Assembly (NCBI GenBank): GCA_942492625.1
Contig: CALOFM010000005.1
Location: 310,001 to 374,000 of the forward strand
Length of the DNA stretch: 64,000 bases
Source: Thiosymbion sp942492625
GTDB lineage: Bacteria > Pseudomonadota > Gammaproteobacteria > Chromatiales > Chromatiaceae
Reading direction: 5' to 3'
In this document: positions 17,459 through 26,874 of the stretch, in pieces
How the letters are laid out: each line of letters opens with the position of its first letter
Position numbering within the stretch: position 1 is the first letter of the stretch
Position numbers and translations under genes: made by a program
Notes under the pieces: generated by a model
Databases searched by the model: none
Seen by the model: only the letters and a program-made list of their open reading frames with translations
Told to the model about the DNA's origin: nothing

Positions 17459-18403
17459 ATGTTGATCGATGCCAACCACATCAAACTGACGCTGAACGGT
17501 CGGGCGATCCTGCGGGATGTCAGCCTGCATATCGAGGCGGGCGAGATCTACGGCCTACTCGGACCGAACGGCGCCGGGAAAAGCACGAGCATCGCCGTCT
17601 TGCTCGGGCTGTACCAACCGGACGACGGCGAGGTGCGACTGTTCGGCGAGGCCCACGGCGACCCGCTGGCACTGCGGCGGCGCATCGGCGTGATGCCGGA
17701 GCACGCCGGGTTCTACGAATGGATGAGCGCCAAGGACTACCTGGCCTGGTACGCGAGCTTCTACGGCGGCCTGCAGCAACCGGTCGCGGAGCTCCTGCAC
17801 TTGGTGGGCCTGGCCGACAGCGGCGGCAAGCCCATCGGCCAGTTCTCGCGCGGCATGCAGCAGCGCCTCGCGCTCGCCCGGGCGCTGGTCGACGGTCCCG
17901 AGCTGCTGATTCTCGACGAGCCGACCAGCGGGCTGGACCCGCGCGGCCGACGGGAAATCCACGATCTGCTGCTGCAGTTGGCCGCGGAGCGCCGGGTCGG
18001 CATCTTGCTGTGTACCCACCTGCTCGATGATGTCGAACGCCTGTGCAACCGAATCGGGGTCATCGACGGCGGCCGCACGCTTGTGGAAGGAAGTCTGCAC
18101 GAGCTGGCGGCTTTACGCCGCGGTGCGGGCCAGCGCTTCCGCCTGCGCCTGGAGCAGCCACCGGCGGACCCCTCGTCGCTGCCTCCCGGGGTCACCCTGA
18201 CGGGCGAGACCCAGGGCTGGTGGCACTGCCTGATCGCCGCGGACAACAGCACGCCGTTGCCGACCCTGTGGGAGGACATGCTGGTGGGGCACGGCTGGGG
18301 CATTGCCGAGATTCACGCCGAGGGTGGCGGTCTCGAGGCACTCTATCTGCAGCTGACCAAGGGCACCGCCGCGGAAAGCAAAACAAAGGAGGAAACCGCA
18401 TGA
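17459..18403 (+). CDS. ABC transporter ATP-binding protein
   Basis: The start is the ATG at 17459 with AAGGAGG just upstream. The nucleotide-binding domain (residues about 3-215) has Walker A in GLLGPNGAGKSTS, signature QFSRGMQQRLALARAL, Walker B LLILDEPTSGLDPRG and switch THLLDDVERL. The C-terminal about 90 residues are a regulatory extension. Subfamily character is like CcmA/NosF-type exporters working with a 6-helix permease. It overlaps the permease gene by ATGA, so the two are one transporter. The substrate is unknown. Confidence 0.9.
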   Translation: MLIDANHIKLTLNGRAILRDVSLHIEAGEIYGLLGPNGAGKSTSIAVLLGLYQPDDGEVRLFGEAHGDPLALRRRIGVMPEHAGFYEWMSAKDYLAWYASFYGGLQQPVAELLHLVGLADSGGKPIGQFSRGMQQRLALARALVDGPELLILDEPTSGLDPRGRREIHDLLLQLAAERRVGILLCTHLLDDVERLCNRIGVIDGGRTLVEGSLHELAALRRGAGQRFRLRLEQPPADPSSLPPGVTLTGETQGWWHCLIAADNSTPLPTLWEDMLVGHGWGIAEIHAEGGGLEALYLQLTKGTAAESKTKEETA

Positions 18404-19155
18404 GCGCGACCATTCAGATTGCCCGCAAAGAGCGCGGAGCGCTGTTGCAGAACCGGCGTGGGCTGGGCTGGCTGCTGGCCTTCAGCGGCGTGCTCTCCGC
18501 CTTCGCCCTGCTGTTGATCAGCAACCAGGAGTTGAGTCTGCTGGACAATGCCCAGGTCGTCTACATGCTGGCCGGTACGGTCACGGCCGCGGGGGCGGTG
18601 ATCGCGGTGATCCTGGGCGCCGACGCCTTTGCCGGGGAGCGCGAGCGCGGGACCCTGGTACCCCTGCTCACCGCGCCGGTCTCGACCTCGGAACTGCTGA
18701 TGGGCAAGGCATTGGGACTGATCAGCGCCTGGGCGGTAATGTACCTGTTGTCCCTCCCGTACCTGTGGGCGGTGGGCACCGGCGGCCAGAACCTCGTACA
18801 GGCGATCTTCTACCTGGCTCTCTTCGGCACCCCTATGGTGCTCGGCTTCGGTTACCTCGCCATGGCGTTATCCGCCCGTAGCGGAAGCGTTCTGACCTCG
18901 CTGCTGACCAGCCTGACCGTGCTGCTGTTTGCCGCCAGCCCCTTGCTGCTCGGACCGGGGCTGCGCAACAGCGCGATCGGCAAGGCGCTCGACGCGATCA
19001 ATCCCTTCTCGGGGGCGCTCAACACCTTTGATGCGGTGATCATCGACAGCGACCCCTTCATGGCGCAGCTGCCGCGTTTGGCGCTGGTGCTGGCCTGGCT
19101 CGCCATCGCCTTCCTGGCTGCACGCAGGACGGCGCGCCGGCCCCGCTTCCGCTAA
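18400..19155 (+). CDS. ABC-2-type transporter permease
   Basis: A 251-residue permease starting at the ATGA overlap with the ATPase stop. Six hydrophobic segments are visible. The cytoplasmic loop ADAFAGERERGTLVPLLTAPVSTSELLMGKAL is the coupling motif of NosY/ABC-2 permeases. Together with the upstream ATPase and the secreted protein downstream, the layout recalls NosDFY-like systems, but no nos genes are present. It probably exports or flips an envelope component; the substrate is not identifiable. Confidence 0.88.
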   Translation: MSATIQIARKERGALLQNRRGLGWLLAFSGVLSAFALLLISNQELSLLDNAQVVYMLAGTVTAAGAVIAVILGADAFAGERERGTLVPLLTAPVSTSELLMGKALGLISAWAVMYLLSLPYLWAVGTGGQNLVQAIFYLALFGTPMVLGFGYLAMALSARSGSVLTSLLTSLTVLLFAASPLLLGPGLRNSAIGKALDAINPFSGALNTFDAVIIDSDPFMAQLPRLALVLAWLAIAFLAARRTARRPRFR

Positions 19156-19169
19156 TCAGGAGCACGAGC

Positions 19170-19706
19170 ATGAAACCCCTACGCCGATACCTTCTCGCTG
19201 CCCTGCTCCCGCTCTTGCTTGGGCTCGGGACGGCACAAGCGGCCGACGTGAGCATTGACCTGGAGCCCGACAAGACGAATCCCGTTACACCGACCATGGG
19301 TGACTCGATGCATTTTCACAGTAGGATCCGCAATACAGCGGATCGCACCATCGAGGGGTTGGTGGCCTGGATCAGCCTGGTGGAGGTAACGCCGGGACAC
19401 GAGCAGCCCATGGACCTGGAGGACTGGAACGCACACAAGGCGGTAACGGGCACTACACTGGCGCCGAGTATGCCCCTGACCACCGACTGGCCCATGCGCC
19501 TGATCCAGAGTGGCGACTACCGCGTAGTGATCAGCGCGACCGACCGTAACGAACAGGCCGTCTACACCAGCCCGACCTTGCAGTTTCACGTGGCGCGCAA
19601 GCCGGTCGTCGAGTCCAGTCGCATCCTGCCGGTGGCCCTCGGCCTGCCGTTGCTGATCGGCGGGGCGATGGTCTATCGCGGCTGGCGGCAACGTCGCCAC
19701 ACCTGA
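19170..19706 (+). CDS. Exported, C-terminally anchored beta-rich protein of unknown function
   Basis: Signal peptide in residues 1-25 (LLPLLLGLGTAQAA). Residues about 26-145 form an Ig-like beta sandwich pattern (VSIDLEPDKTNPVTPTMGDS, RIRNTADRTIEGLVAWISLV, SGDYRVVISATDRNEQAVYTSP). A C-terminal helix at about 153-172 followed by RGWRQRRH anchors it in the inner membrane facing the periplasm. It starts 14 bp after the permease stop, so it probably belongs to the transporter unit. A short decayed copy of its C-terminal coding sequence appears at 20501-20540. Confidence 0.65.
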   Translation: MKPLRRYLLAALLPLLLGLGTAQAADVSIDLEPDKTNPVTPTMGDSMHFHSRIRNTADRTIEGLVAWISLVEVTPGHEQPMDLEDWNAHKAVTGTTLAPSMPLTTDWPMRLIQSGDYRVVISATDRNEQAVYTSPTLQFHVARKPVVESSRILPVALGLPLLIGGAMVYRGWRQRRHT

Positions 19707-19917
19707 GGGCCCGACGGACTCATCGATGCCCGGAGAAGGGCACCGGTGAGGCAGACCTCGCGACCGAAATATGGCAGCGCGCGGCCGCTGTTCAAGACGA
19801 CGAGCAGCCTGATCTTACGGACTGCCCGGAAACAGGAGACACCGACATGAGGATCTACAGTCATAGAAAGCTTGGATGGCGGGAGAAGCTCGTTTTCGGT
19901 TCCCGGAGCTACCAAAG

Positions 19918-20374
19918 ATGATCGATCTTGCGCATATCCATCCCATGCTGGTGCATTTCCCTTTAGCGCTACTGCCGGTTGCACTCGCGTTACAGGGCAT
20001 CGCCCTGGCACGCGGGCAGGGATTGTTCGAACGAGAGCCTGAGCACCACGGGCCTCGCCATACTGGCCGTCGCCGCGGCCGGCGCCGGGATCGCTGCGAT
20101 ATTTGGCGACATCGCCTTGGACGCGGCACTGTCCGCCGGTTTTTCGCCATCGCAGCTCGAAGGTCACGAGGAAATGGGGAAAATCAGCGCCCTGTTACTG
20201 CTTGCCCTGGCCGCCGTGGAGAATGGGCTCTACTGGCGGCGAGCCGGCTCGCGCCTGGCCTCATGGAGCATGCTCGCGGCCGGTATGGCGCTCTTTGCGC
20301 TTCTGCTGGTCACTGCGGGCTTTGGCGGCCATCTAGTGTACGACCTCGGTGTCAACGTAGCCGGCGTGCGATAA
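19918..20374 (+). pseudogene. DUF2231 membrane protein, frameshifted
   Basis: From the ATG at 19918 the frame reads MIDLAHIHPMLVHFPLALLP, the DUF2231 signature (HPMLVHFPLAL), and continues to GQGLFERE. The rest of the domain (SLSTTGLAILAVAAAGAGIA, then GHEEMGKISALLLLALAA and a last segment ending GGHLVYDLGVNV) is read one frame over and ends at 20374. The switch is near 20031-20040 in GTTCGAACGAGAGCC and needs one extra base or two lost bases. With that corrected the protein would be about 152 residues with four helices, the usual size. It is either a recent pseudogene or a sequence error. Confidence 0.7.
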
Positions 20375-20500
20375 CGCCCGGGCGGGTGACTATCGGCCCG
20401 GGACTAACTTCTCATCACGCTGAACGCTGCGTGCCGCAAGACGGCTCGCGCTCAGCGCGTTGCGTACAATCGATGGGCCACACTTGGCCGCCGTTTAGCG

Positions 20501-20550
20501 CGGCGCACAAGCCAGCCATCGAGTCCAGTCGCAGCCCGACGTTTGTATTG
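20501..20550 (+). repeat. Decayed partial duplicate of the 19.2-kb gene's 3' coding sequence
   Basis: Positions 20501-20530 match 19591-19620 at 25 of 30 bases, and similarity continues weakly for about 10 bp on each side. In the same relative frame the copies encode ARKPVVESSR and AHKPAIESSR. The 245-bp gap before the outer-membrane-factor gene thus seems to contain a relic of a second copy of that gene. Confidence 0.45.
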
Positions 20551-20619
20551 AGCATAGCCTAGCCGGCTGGGGCGGTAGGGGGCGTCGACGCGGATTGAGA
20601 AAAACTAAAGAGAGATTCA

Positions 20620-22023
20620 ATGGCAAACAGAGATCGTCGGCTCTGGCGCGTCCCTGTGGGGTGGACATTGGCGAGCATGGCCATGGCGCTTTCCGGTTGC
20701 GCCAGTTACGCACCGAAGCCGCTGAGCGAACGCACGGACTTAGCGCCGTCCGTCGATCGCCGCGCGGTCGCTGACGCGAAAGCCGCCGCCAAGGCGAAAT
20801 CCGGGTTGGGCCTGGAAAAGCTGGCAGCCTTGGCGGTGCGCAACAATCCGGATCTGAAGGCGAAACGAAAGCGAATGGGCGTGGCGAATGCCCAACTCTA
20901 CGCGGCAGGTCTGCTCCCCGATCCCCAATTGAGCGCAAATCTGGACTCTCCAACAGGCGCCAGCGGCGCCAAACTGGTGACTGCCTACGGGGTCGGCTTG
21001 GGTTACGACATCATTCCGCTGGTCACCCGCGGTGCGCGGGTGCGGAGCGAGCGCCAGGCGGCGGCGCAGGTTGGTCTCGAGCTGCTGTGGGAGGAGTGGC
21101 AGGTGAACCAGCAGGCGCGGGCGCTCGCCGTGCGCTGGGCGAGCGAGCGCGCGCAGCTGGCATTGCTTGAGCGCATGCGCGATCTGTACCGCAAACGTTA
21201 CCGCCTTTCAGAGGAAGCGCTGCGACATGGAAATCTGACGGTTGATGTCGCCGGCACGGATTTGACCGCGCTGCTCGACACGCTGAGTAGGCTCAACCAG
21301 ATCGAGCAGTCCCACAACGTGACGGAGTATGCCCTGCGCCTACTCTTAGGGCTCGCCCCGGAGGCACCGTTGGCCGTAGAAGTGCCGCCCCCACCACCGC
21401 CGGAAGCACTGAACGCTTTGCCGAAATTGTTGCCCAGCCTGCCGGCGAGGCGTCCCGACCTGCTGGCGTTGCAGGCCGGATACGGGAGTCAGGAGGCGAA
21501 GGTGCACGCGGCCATCCTGTCGCAGTTCCCGTCCTTCAGCATCGGGATCAGCCGTGCCCGGGATACGGGCAGCGTGTACACCAGCGGGATCAACGTCGGC
21601 CTCAACCTTCCCCTTTTCTCGGGCAATCGCGGCGCCATCGCAATCGAGCGCGCCACGCGCGAGCAGTTGCACAAGGAATATCAGGCGCGGCTGAACCAGG
21701 CCGTGGTGGACATCGACAAACTGACACGGCTGCAAGGTATCGTCGCCGCCCAGCAGGGCCGGCTGGACGAATACCTGCCGACCCTGGGCCGCATGGTGGA
21801 ACAAGCGCGTACGGTTTTCGATCGGCAAGACATCGATGCGCTGACCTTCCTTAACATGCAGACGACCTGAATCGGCAAGCGCCTGGAGCGCATCCAACTC
21901 GACCAATCGCTGTGGGAGAGTCACGTTGCCCTGCAGACACTGCTGGCTGTTCCGCCGGGGCTGGCGGCCTCGGGGCAGCCCGCTGCCGCCACACAACATC
22001 TCACGGGAGAGAAGAAGCGATGA
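20620..22023 (+). pseudogene. TolC-like outer-membrane efflux factor with an in-frame TGA
   Basis: Outer-membrane factor of an RND tripartite pump. The N-terminus has a lipoprotein-type signal (MAMALSGCASY, lipobox LSGC), then two OEP-type repeats with long helices (about 55-240 and 260-450). The reading frame stops at TGA 21868-21870 after LTFLNMQTT. The same frame continues without interruption as IGKRLERIQLDQSLWE and beyond to a second stop at 22021-22023, which overlaps the ATG of the adaptor gene. The TGA replaces what is usually a Trp or similar codon at this point, so a single substitution has removed the last 50 residues. The truncated product might still fold. Confidence 0.75.
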
Positions 22024-23048
22024 AGCACAAGCGGTGCATCGCGGTCATCTTGGCCTTGGGTGCGGTAATTCTCGATGCACAGGCCGATAGCCCATCGGTA
22101 CAGGTTCGCCTGGCGCCGGTTACGCAACAAACGGTCAGCGAAGTCCTGACCGTCTATGGCCGGGTGCAGCCGGATCCGGATGCGGTGCTGACTGTCGCCA
22201 TGCCGTACGCGGGCTTGATCACCCGCGTGGCGGCCCGGCTTGGTGAGCGCGTCAAACGCGGCGACACCTTGATCGAGCTCAGCACGTCACCCGCGGTGCA
22301 CATGCAGTACCAACAGGCGCGCGACGCCGTGGAATTCGCGCGCAGCGATCTGGCACGCATGGGGCAACTGCTAAAGGAACAACTGGCCACCAAGGCCCAG
22401 GTGGAAGCGGCGCGCAAGACGCTGGCCGACGCCCGCAGCGGCCTGCAGGCGATCGAGGCACAGGGTGCTGACCGCGCGTCGCAGACCCTGGCTGCACCCA
22501 CCGATGGGATCGTTGTCACGCTGAATGTCGGTCAAGGGGATCGAGTTCAGGCGGATACGGCCGCCCTCACAATCGCCAGCGGCGACCGTCTCATAGCCGT
22601 GCTGGGCGTCGAGCCCGAAGACCTGCCCGCACTCCACCCTGGCACCCGGGTAAGGATTCGCTCCGTGTTCAGGAGCGACGAGGAGATAGACAGCCGCCTG
22701 AGCGTCGTGCACGCCATGATCGACCCCCAAACGGGCCTGGTGAATGCGCTTGCGCCGGTATCGGACGGACATGTCCGGCGACTGATCATCGGCAGCTACC
22801 TGGTCGCGGACCTGCTGTTGAACGAGCACACCGGCGTCGTCGTGCCGCGCAGCGCCGTCTTGCGCGACGCCCGGGGGAGCTATGTGTTCACCGTCGTCGG
22901 CGGTAAGGCCAAGCGCATTGCTGTGGAAACCGGCGTTGAGCACGGCGACTGGATCGAGATCACCAAGGGGTTGGAGGCAGGCGAGCCGGTCGTCGCCATC
23001 GGCAATTACGAGCTTGCCGACGGCATGGCGGTACGAGAGGCCAAGTAG
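22020..23048 (+). CDS. RND efflux periplasmic adaptor (membrane fusion protein)
   Basis: Starts at the ATG overlapping the end of the outer-membrane-factor frame (ATGA). Signal peptide in residues 1-22. The biotinyl-lipoyl half-motifs flank a coiled-coil hairpin: MPYAGLITRVAARLGERVKRGDTLIEL, helices at about 88-150, then LAAPTDGIVVTLNVGQGDRV. Beta-barrel and membrane-proximal domains follow (VVVPRSAVLRDARGSYVFTVV). It bridges the RND pump downstream with an outer-membrane factor. The gap to the pump gene is 2 bp. Confidence 0.9.
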   Translation: MKHKRCIAVILALGAVILDAQADSPSVQVRLAPVTQQTVSEVLTVYGRVQPDPDAVLTVAMPYAGLITRVAARLGERVKRGDTLIELSTSPAVHMQYQQARDAVEFARSDLARMGQLLKEQLATKAQVEAARKTLADARSGLQAIEAQGADRASQTLAAPTDGIVVTLNVGQGDRVQADTAALTIASGDRLIAVLGVEPEDLPALHPGTRVRIRSVFRSDEEIDSRLSVVHAMIDPQTGLVNALAPVSDGHVRRLIIGSYLVADLLLNEHTGVVVPRSAVLRDARGSYVFTVVGGKAKRIAVETGVEHGDWIEITKGLEAGEPVVAIGNYELADGMAVREAK

Positions 23049-23050
23049 CC

Positions 23051-26000
23051 GTGGACGTCGCGCACCGGGCGGCCAAGCATCGCCGCTCCATTCTCTTTCT
23101 GGTCACGATCCTGGCGCTGGCCGGGGCCGCCGCCGGCTTGAAATTACCCGTCGCCCTGTTTCCGCACGTGGATTTCCCGCGCGTGGTGGTGTCGCTGGAT
23201 GCCGGCGACCGCCCTGCCGATGAGATGGCCATCGCGGTCACCCGCCCGGTGGAGCAGGCGGTGCGCTCGGTCCCGGGCGTGGCTGGCCTGCGCTCCACCA
23301 CCAGCCGCGGCAGCGCCGAGCTCTCTATCAACTTCAACTGGGGCGAGGACATGGTGGCCGCCATGCTGCAGGTGGAGTCGGCGGTCAACCAAGCGTTGCC
23401 GGAATTGCCGGCCGGGACCCGCTTCAGTGTGCGGCGCATGGACCCGACCGTGTTTCCCGTGGCGGCCTACAGCTTGACCTCGGACAGCCAGTCGCTGGTG
23501 CAGTTGCGCGATCTGGCCAGCTACCAACTGGTGCCGCTGCTGTCGTCCATCGACGGCGTGGCGAAGGTGTCGGTGTCGGGCGGGAAACTGGCCGAGTACC
23601 GGGTAGAGGTGGATCCAGAAAAACTCGCGGCCTTTGGCCTGACCTTCAGCGACGTGGCCAAGTCCGTCTCGGCCAGCAATGTGCTACAGGCCGTCGGGCG
23701 CCTGGAGGACCACTACAAGCTCTATCTGCTGCTGTCCGATACCCGTGTCCGCTCCCTGCGGACCATCGAGGAAACGGTATTGCGCAGCGGCGCCGGTGGC
23801 CTGGTGCGACTCGAGGATATCGCCCGCGTCTATCCCACTGACGCGCCGCAATGGCTGCGGGTCACCGCCGACGGTCACGATGCCGTGCTGGTACAGGTCT
23901 ACCAGCAACCTGCCGGTAACACGGTTCAGATCGTGGATGATGTCAAACAAAGCCTGAACGGTTACCGCAACAAGCTGCCCAAGGGCACGCAGATCGCGAA
24001 CTGGTACGACCAGAGCCAGCTGATTACCGAGTCCGCCAAGAGCGTACGCGATGCCATCGCGATCGGCGTGGGCCTGGCCGCGCTCGTGCTGCTGGCTTTC
24101 TTGGGCAGTCTGAAGATCACCCTGGTGGCGATACTGGTCGTGCCTTCGGTATTGGCCTTTACCATCTTGTTGCTCGATGTCCTGCACATGAGCTTCAACA
24201 TCATGACCCTGGGCGGCATGGCGGCCGCCGTGGGCCTGATCGTCGACGACGCCATCGTCATGATCGAGCAAATCATCCGGCGCCTGCGCCAGCGCAGCGT
24301 CGACCTGGCGCTGACCATCCGGGAGGCGGCCATCGAGCTCACACCGCCACTGGTCGGCTCTTCCGCGGCAACCATCATCATCTTTGCACCGCTGGCGTTT
24401 CTCAGCGGCGTTACCGGCGCCTTCTTCAAGGCGTTGTCGCTGACCATGGCCAGCAGCCTGTTCATCTCCTTTCTGCTGGCATGGCTGGCCGTGCCATTGC
24501 TCGCCGAACATCTGCTGACCCGCGGGGATGCGGACAGAGAGGATGTGGGCGCCCTGTTCGAACGCCTGAAACAGGTCTACATCCGGCTGATGCGGCGCTT
24601 GATGAGGACACCGGTACTGGTCTTGGTTGGCGTCGCGCCGCTGCTGGTACTCGGGTATGTCGCTTACCAGCAGGTCGGTTCCGGCTTTATGCCCAACATG
24701 GACGAAGGCGGATTCATTTTGGACTACCGGACCCTCCCGGGCACATCGTTGACGGAGACCGACCGACTGCTGCAGCAGGTGGAGGCCATCGTGCGCGCCG
24801 ATCCCGCGGTGGAAACCTATTCGCGGCGCACCGGGCTCCAACTCGGCGGCGGCCTTACCGAGGCCAACGAGGGCGACTTTTTCGTGCGTCTGAAACCCCA
24901 GCCCCGTCCGCCTATCGATCAGGTCATGGACAGGATTCGCAGCGACATAGAAGCGGAGGTTCCGGGCCTGGAAGTGGAGATGGCGTTGCTGATGGAGGAC
25001 CTGATCGGTGACTTGACAGCCGTCCCTCAGCCGATCGAAATCAAGCTCTACAGCGACAAGCCCGACGAGCTGATGTCAGTGGCGCCGCGCATCGCCACTG
25101 CGATAGGAAAGATCCCCGGTGTCGTCGATGTCAAAGACGGCATCGTTCTGGCCGGCGACGCTATTAATATCCTCGTCGATCGCGACAAGGCCGCCTTGGA
25201 CGGTATCGACCCGGACCTGGTCACACAGCAACTCGATGCCTGGTTCAATGGCTTGGTGACCACCCAGGTACAGGAAGATCTCAAGCTGGTCGGCGTACGC
25301 GTTTGGGTACCGGCCTCGGCGCGGGATAAGACCAATGCCATCGACAAAATCTGGCTACGCGCCCCCGACGGGCATCGCCTGCCGCTCAAGCGCATTGCCC
25401 GGGTGTCGGAGGAAGCCGGCCAACCGCAGATCGAGCGTGACAACCTGAAACGCATGGTCGCCGTCACCGCCCGTATCAGCGGTCGCGACATGGGCTCGAC
25501 TCTTCGCGATGTGCAACAGACATTGGCGCAGCCCAAGCTGTTGCCCGGCGACATGTATTACGAGCTCGGCGGCCTGTACAAACAGCAACAGATTGCTTTT
25601 CGCGGTCTGATCGCCGTGTTTGTCGCCGCACTGGCGCTGGTGTTTCTGTTGCTCCTGTTCCTGTACGAGGAGTTTGCCGCCGCCATCGCGATCTTGACAG
25701 CGCCCCTGCTGGCGATGACGGGGGTGTTTACCGGCCTGTGGCTGACCGGTATCGAGTTGAATATCACCGCCATGATGGGCATGACCATGATCGTGGGTAT
25801 CGTCACCGAGGTGTCGATCTTCTATTTCTCGGAATATCACGACCTGTTGCACGGGAAGACGGAGAAAGAGGCGGCCCTGGTTCAGGCCGGCAACAATCGC
25901 CTGCGGCCCATCGCCATGACCACCCTGGCCGCCATCCTCGCCTTGCTGCCACTGGCGCTGGCGTTGGGTCAAGGCTCGCAAATGCAACAGCCTTTGGCGG

Positions 26001-26095
26001 TTGCCATCATCTCCGGCCTGCTCCTGCAGATGCCGCTGGTGCTTGTGTTCACCCCTGTGTTCTATCACCTGCTGTCGCGCGTTGGCCGCCGTTGA
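23051..26095 (+). CDS. RND efflux transporter, inner-membrane pump (HAE-1-like), GTG start
   Basis: Twelve-helix proton-driven pump of 1014 residues. TM1 is followed by the first large periplasmic loop (FPHVDFPRVVVSLDAG), and the TM4 proton-relay motif is GLIVDDAIVMIEQ with tandem aspartates. The second half repeats the layout (MTMIVGIVTEVSIFYF for TM10). The double Asp without the heavy-metal DFGxxxDGA signature points to an HAE-type organic-substrate pump, but this does not settle substrate. It ends the adaptor-pump unit. A strong hairpin follows at 26230. Confidence 0.92.
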   Translation: MDVAHRAAKHRRSILFLVTILALAGAAAGLKLPVALFPHVDFPRVVVSLDAGDRPADEMAIAVTRPVEQAVRSVPGVAGLRSTTSRGSAELSINFNWGEDMVAAMLQVESAVNQALPELPAGTRFSVRRMDPTVFPVAAYSLTSDSQSLVQLRDLASYQLVPLLSSIDGVAKVSVSGGKLAEYRVEVDPEKLAAFGLTFSDVAKSVSASNVLQAVGRLEDHYKLYLLLSDTRVRSLRTIEETVLRSGAGGLVRLEDIARVYPTDAPQWLRVTADGHDAVLVQVYQQPAGNTVQIVDDVKQSLNGYRNKLPKGTQIANWYDQSQLITESAKSVRDAIAIGVGLAALVLLAFLGSLKITLVAILVVPSVLAFTILLLDVLHMSFNIMTLGGMAAAVGLIVDDAIVMIEQIIRRLRQRSVDLALTIREAAIELTPPLVGSSAATIIIFAPLAFLSGVTGAFFKALSLTMASSLFISFLLAWLAVPLLAEHLLTRGDADREDVGALFERLKQVYIRLMRRLMRTPVLVLVGVAPLLVLGYVAYQQVGSGFMPNMDEGGFILDYRTLPGTSLTETDRLLQQVEAIVRADPAVETYSRRTGLQLGGGLTEANEGDFFVRLKPQPRPPIDQVMDRIRSDIEAEVPGLEVEMALLMEDLIGDLTAVPQPIEIKLYSDKPDELMSVAPRIATAIGKIPGVVDVKDGIVLAGDAINILVDRDKAALDGIDPDLVTQQLDAWFNGLVTTQVQEDLKLVGVRVWVPASARDKTNAIDKIWLRAPDGHRLPLKRIARVSEEAGQPQIERDNLKRMVAVTARISGRDMGSTLRDVQQTLAQPKLLPGDMYYELGGLYKQQQIAFRGLIAVFVAALALVFLLLLFLYEEFAAAIAILTAPLLAMTGVFTGLWLTGIELNITAMMGMTMIVGIVTEVSIFYFSEYHDLLHGKTEKEAALVQAGNNRLRPIAMTTLAAILALLPLALALGQGSQMQQPLAVAIISGLLLQMPLVLVFTPVFYHLLSRVGRR

Positions 26096-26229
26096 GGAAC
26101 CCGGGCTCGCCGCCGGCGACGATGGGCAAAGGACGAGCCTGTCATCGCACCGCGGACTCGATCGGCCAGAAACCGGCGAGCCAACACAATCGGCCGGCGT
26201 GGCCTCGCGCTCGGCGGCCCCACAGCCGG

Positions 26230-26274
26230 AGCGGGCCGGGAAGTCCGGGGACTCCCGCGGCCCGCTATTATTCT
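26230..26274 (+). terminator. Probable rho-independent terminator of the RND unit
   Basis: AGCGGGCC (26230-26237) pairs with GGCCCGCT (26259-26266). The inner part GGGAAGTCC/GGACTCCC extends the stem around a GG loop, with small bulges. The stem is followed by ATTATTCT. It sits between the pump gene and the convergent secreted-protein gene. Confidence 0.45.
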
Positions 26275-26292
26275 AAGTACACGACCCGGCGA

Positions 26293-26667
26293 TCATTCGT
26301 TCGGGCTATAGATGGCCTCGTTGGAGTCCCTGAGCACCTTTTCGGTCTTGTCTTCCGCTCTGTCCTCCGCCGGAGTCTCCGCGGACTCCTTGGGGATCGG
26401 TTTCAGCCCGGCTTCGTGTTCGACGCCCGGTTGATCCCCGCTCAATAACCCCGCCTCCTGCTTGAGCATCTTGCCGGTCGCCTCCGAAGCCTTCTTGTCG
26501 ACGACGGGCGCCTTGACCTCGGCTGGAGCGCCTGGAGCCACATCGCCGGAGACTATCTCCCGTTGGAGCTCCGCGGATCCCTTCGTTTCCGCGAAGGTGG
26601 CGCCGGACAGCGCAATCGCGAGCGCGGCGACGGAGCCGATGGTTATGGATTTGTTGAAGCGGTTCAT
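26293..26667 (-). CDS. Small secreted charged protein of unknown function
   Basis: Signal peptide in residues 1-26 (VAALAIALSGATFAE). The remaining about 98 residues are hydrophilic, rich in Glu, Lys, Ala and Pro, with no cysteines and likely disorder (SGDVAPGAPAEVKAPVVDKK, TPAEDRAEDKTEKVL). It lies alone on the minus strand between the RND pump and the response-regulator gene. I do not recognise a family. Confidence 0.55.
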   Translation of the reverse strand: MNRFNKSITIGSVAALAIALSGATFAETKGSAELQREIVSGDVAPGAPAEVKAPVVDKKASEATGKMLKQEAGLLSGDQPGVEHEAGLKPIPKESAETPAEDRAEDKTEKVLRDSNEAIYSPNE

Positions 26668-26874
26668 GCTGTATCTCCTATCTCCGTTGTTCAGGGGACA
26701 TCCTCTTAGATATCGCCGACAGTGTATGTCCAGGCACCTTACCGGAATCGCTCACCAAGATTGCCGAATGGAAAGGTTTCCCGCCGAATCTGAACCAGCA
26801 GTCCGGATACGATCGCCACCTCACCTTGCCAAACGGTAGGCGACGCACTGAGCTTCAAACGGCACAATAGCGAC

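Noticed and set aside
18043..19155. A long plus-strand frame overlapping the ABC ATPase end and the permease
   Set aside because: Only the part from 18400 is the permease; the first part is an out-of-frame shadow of the ATPase gene.
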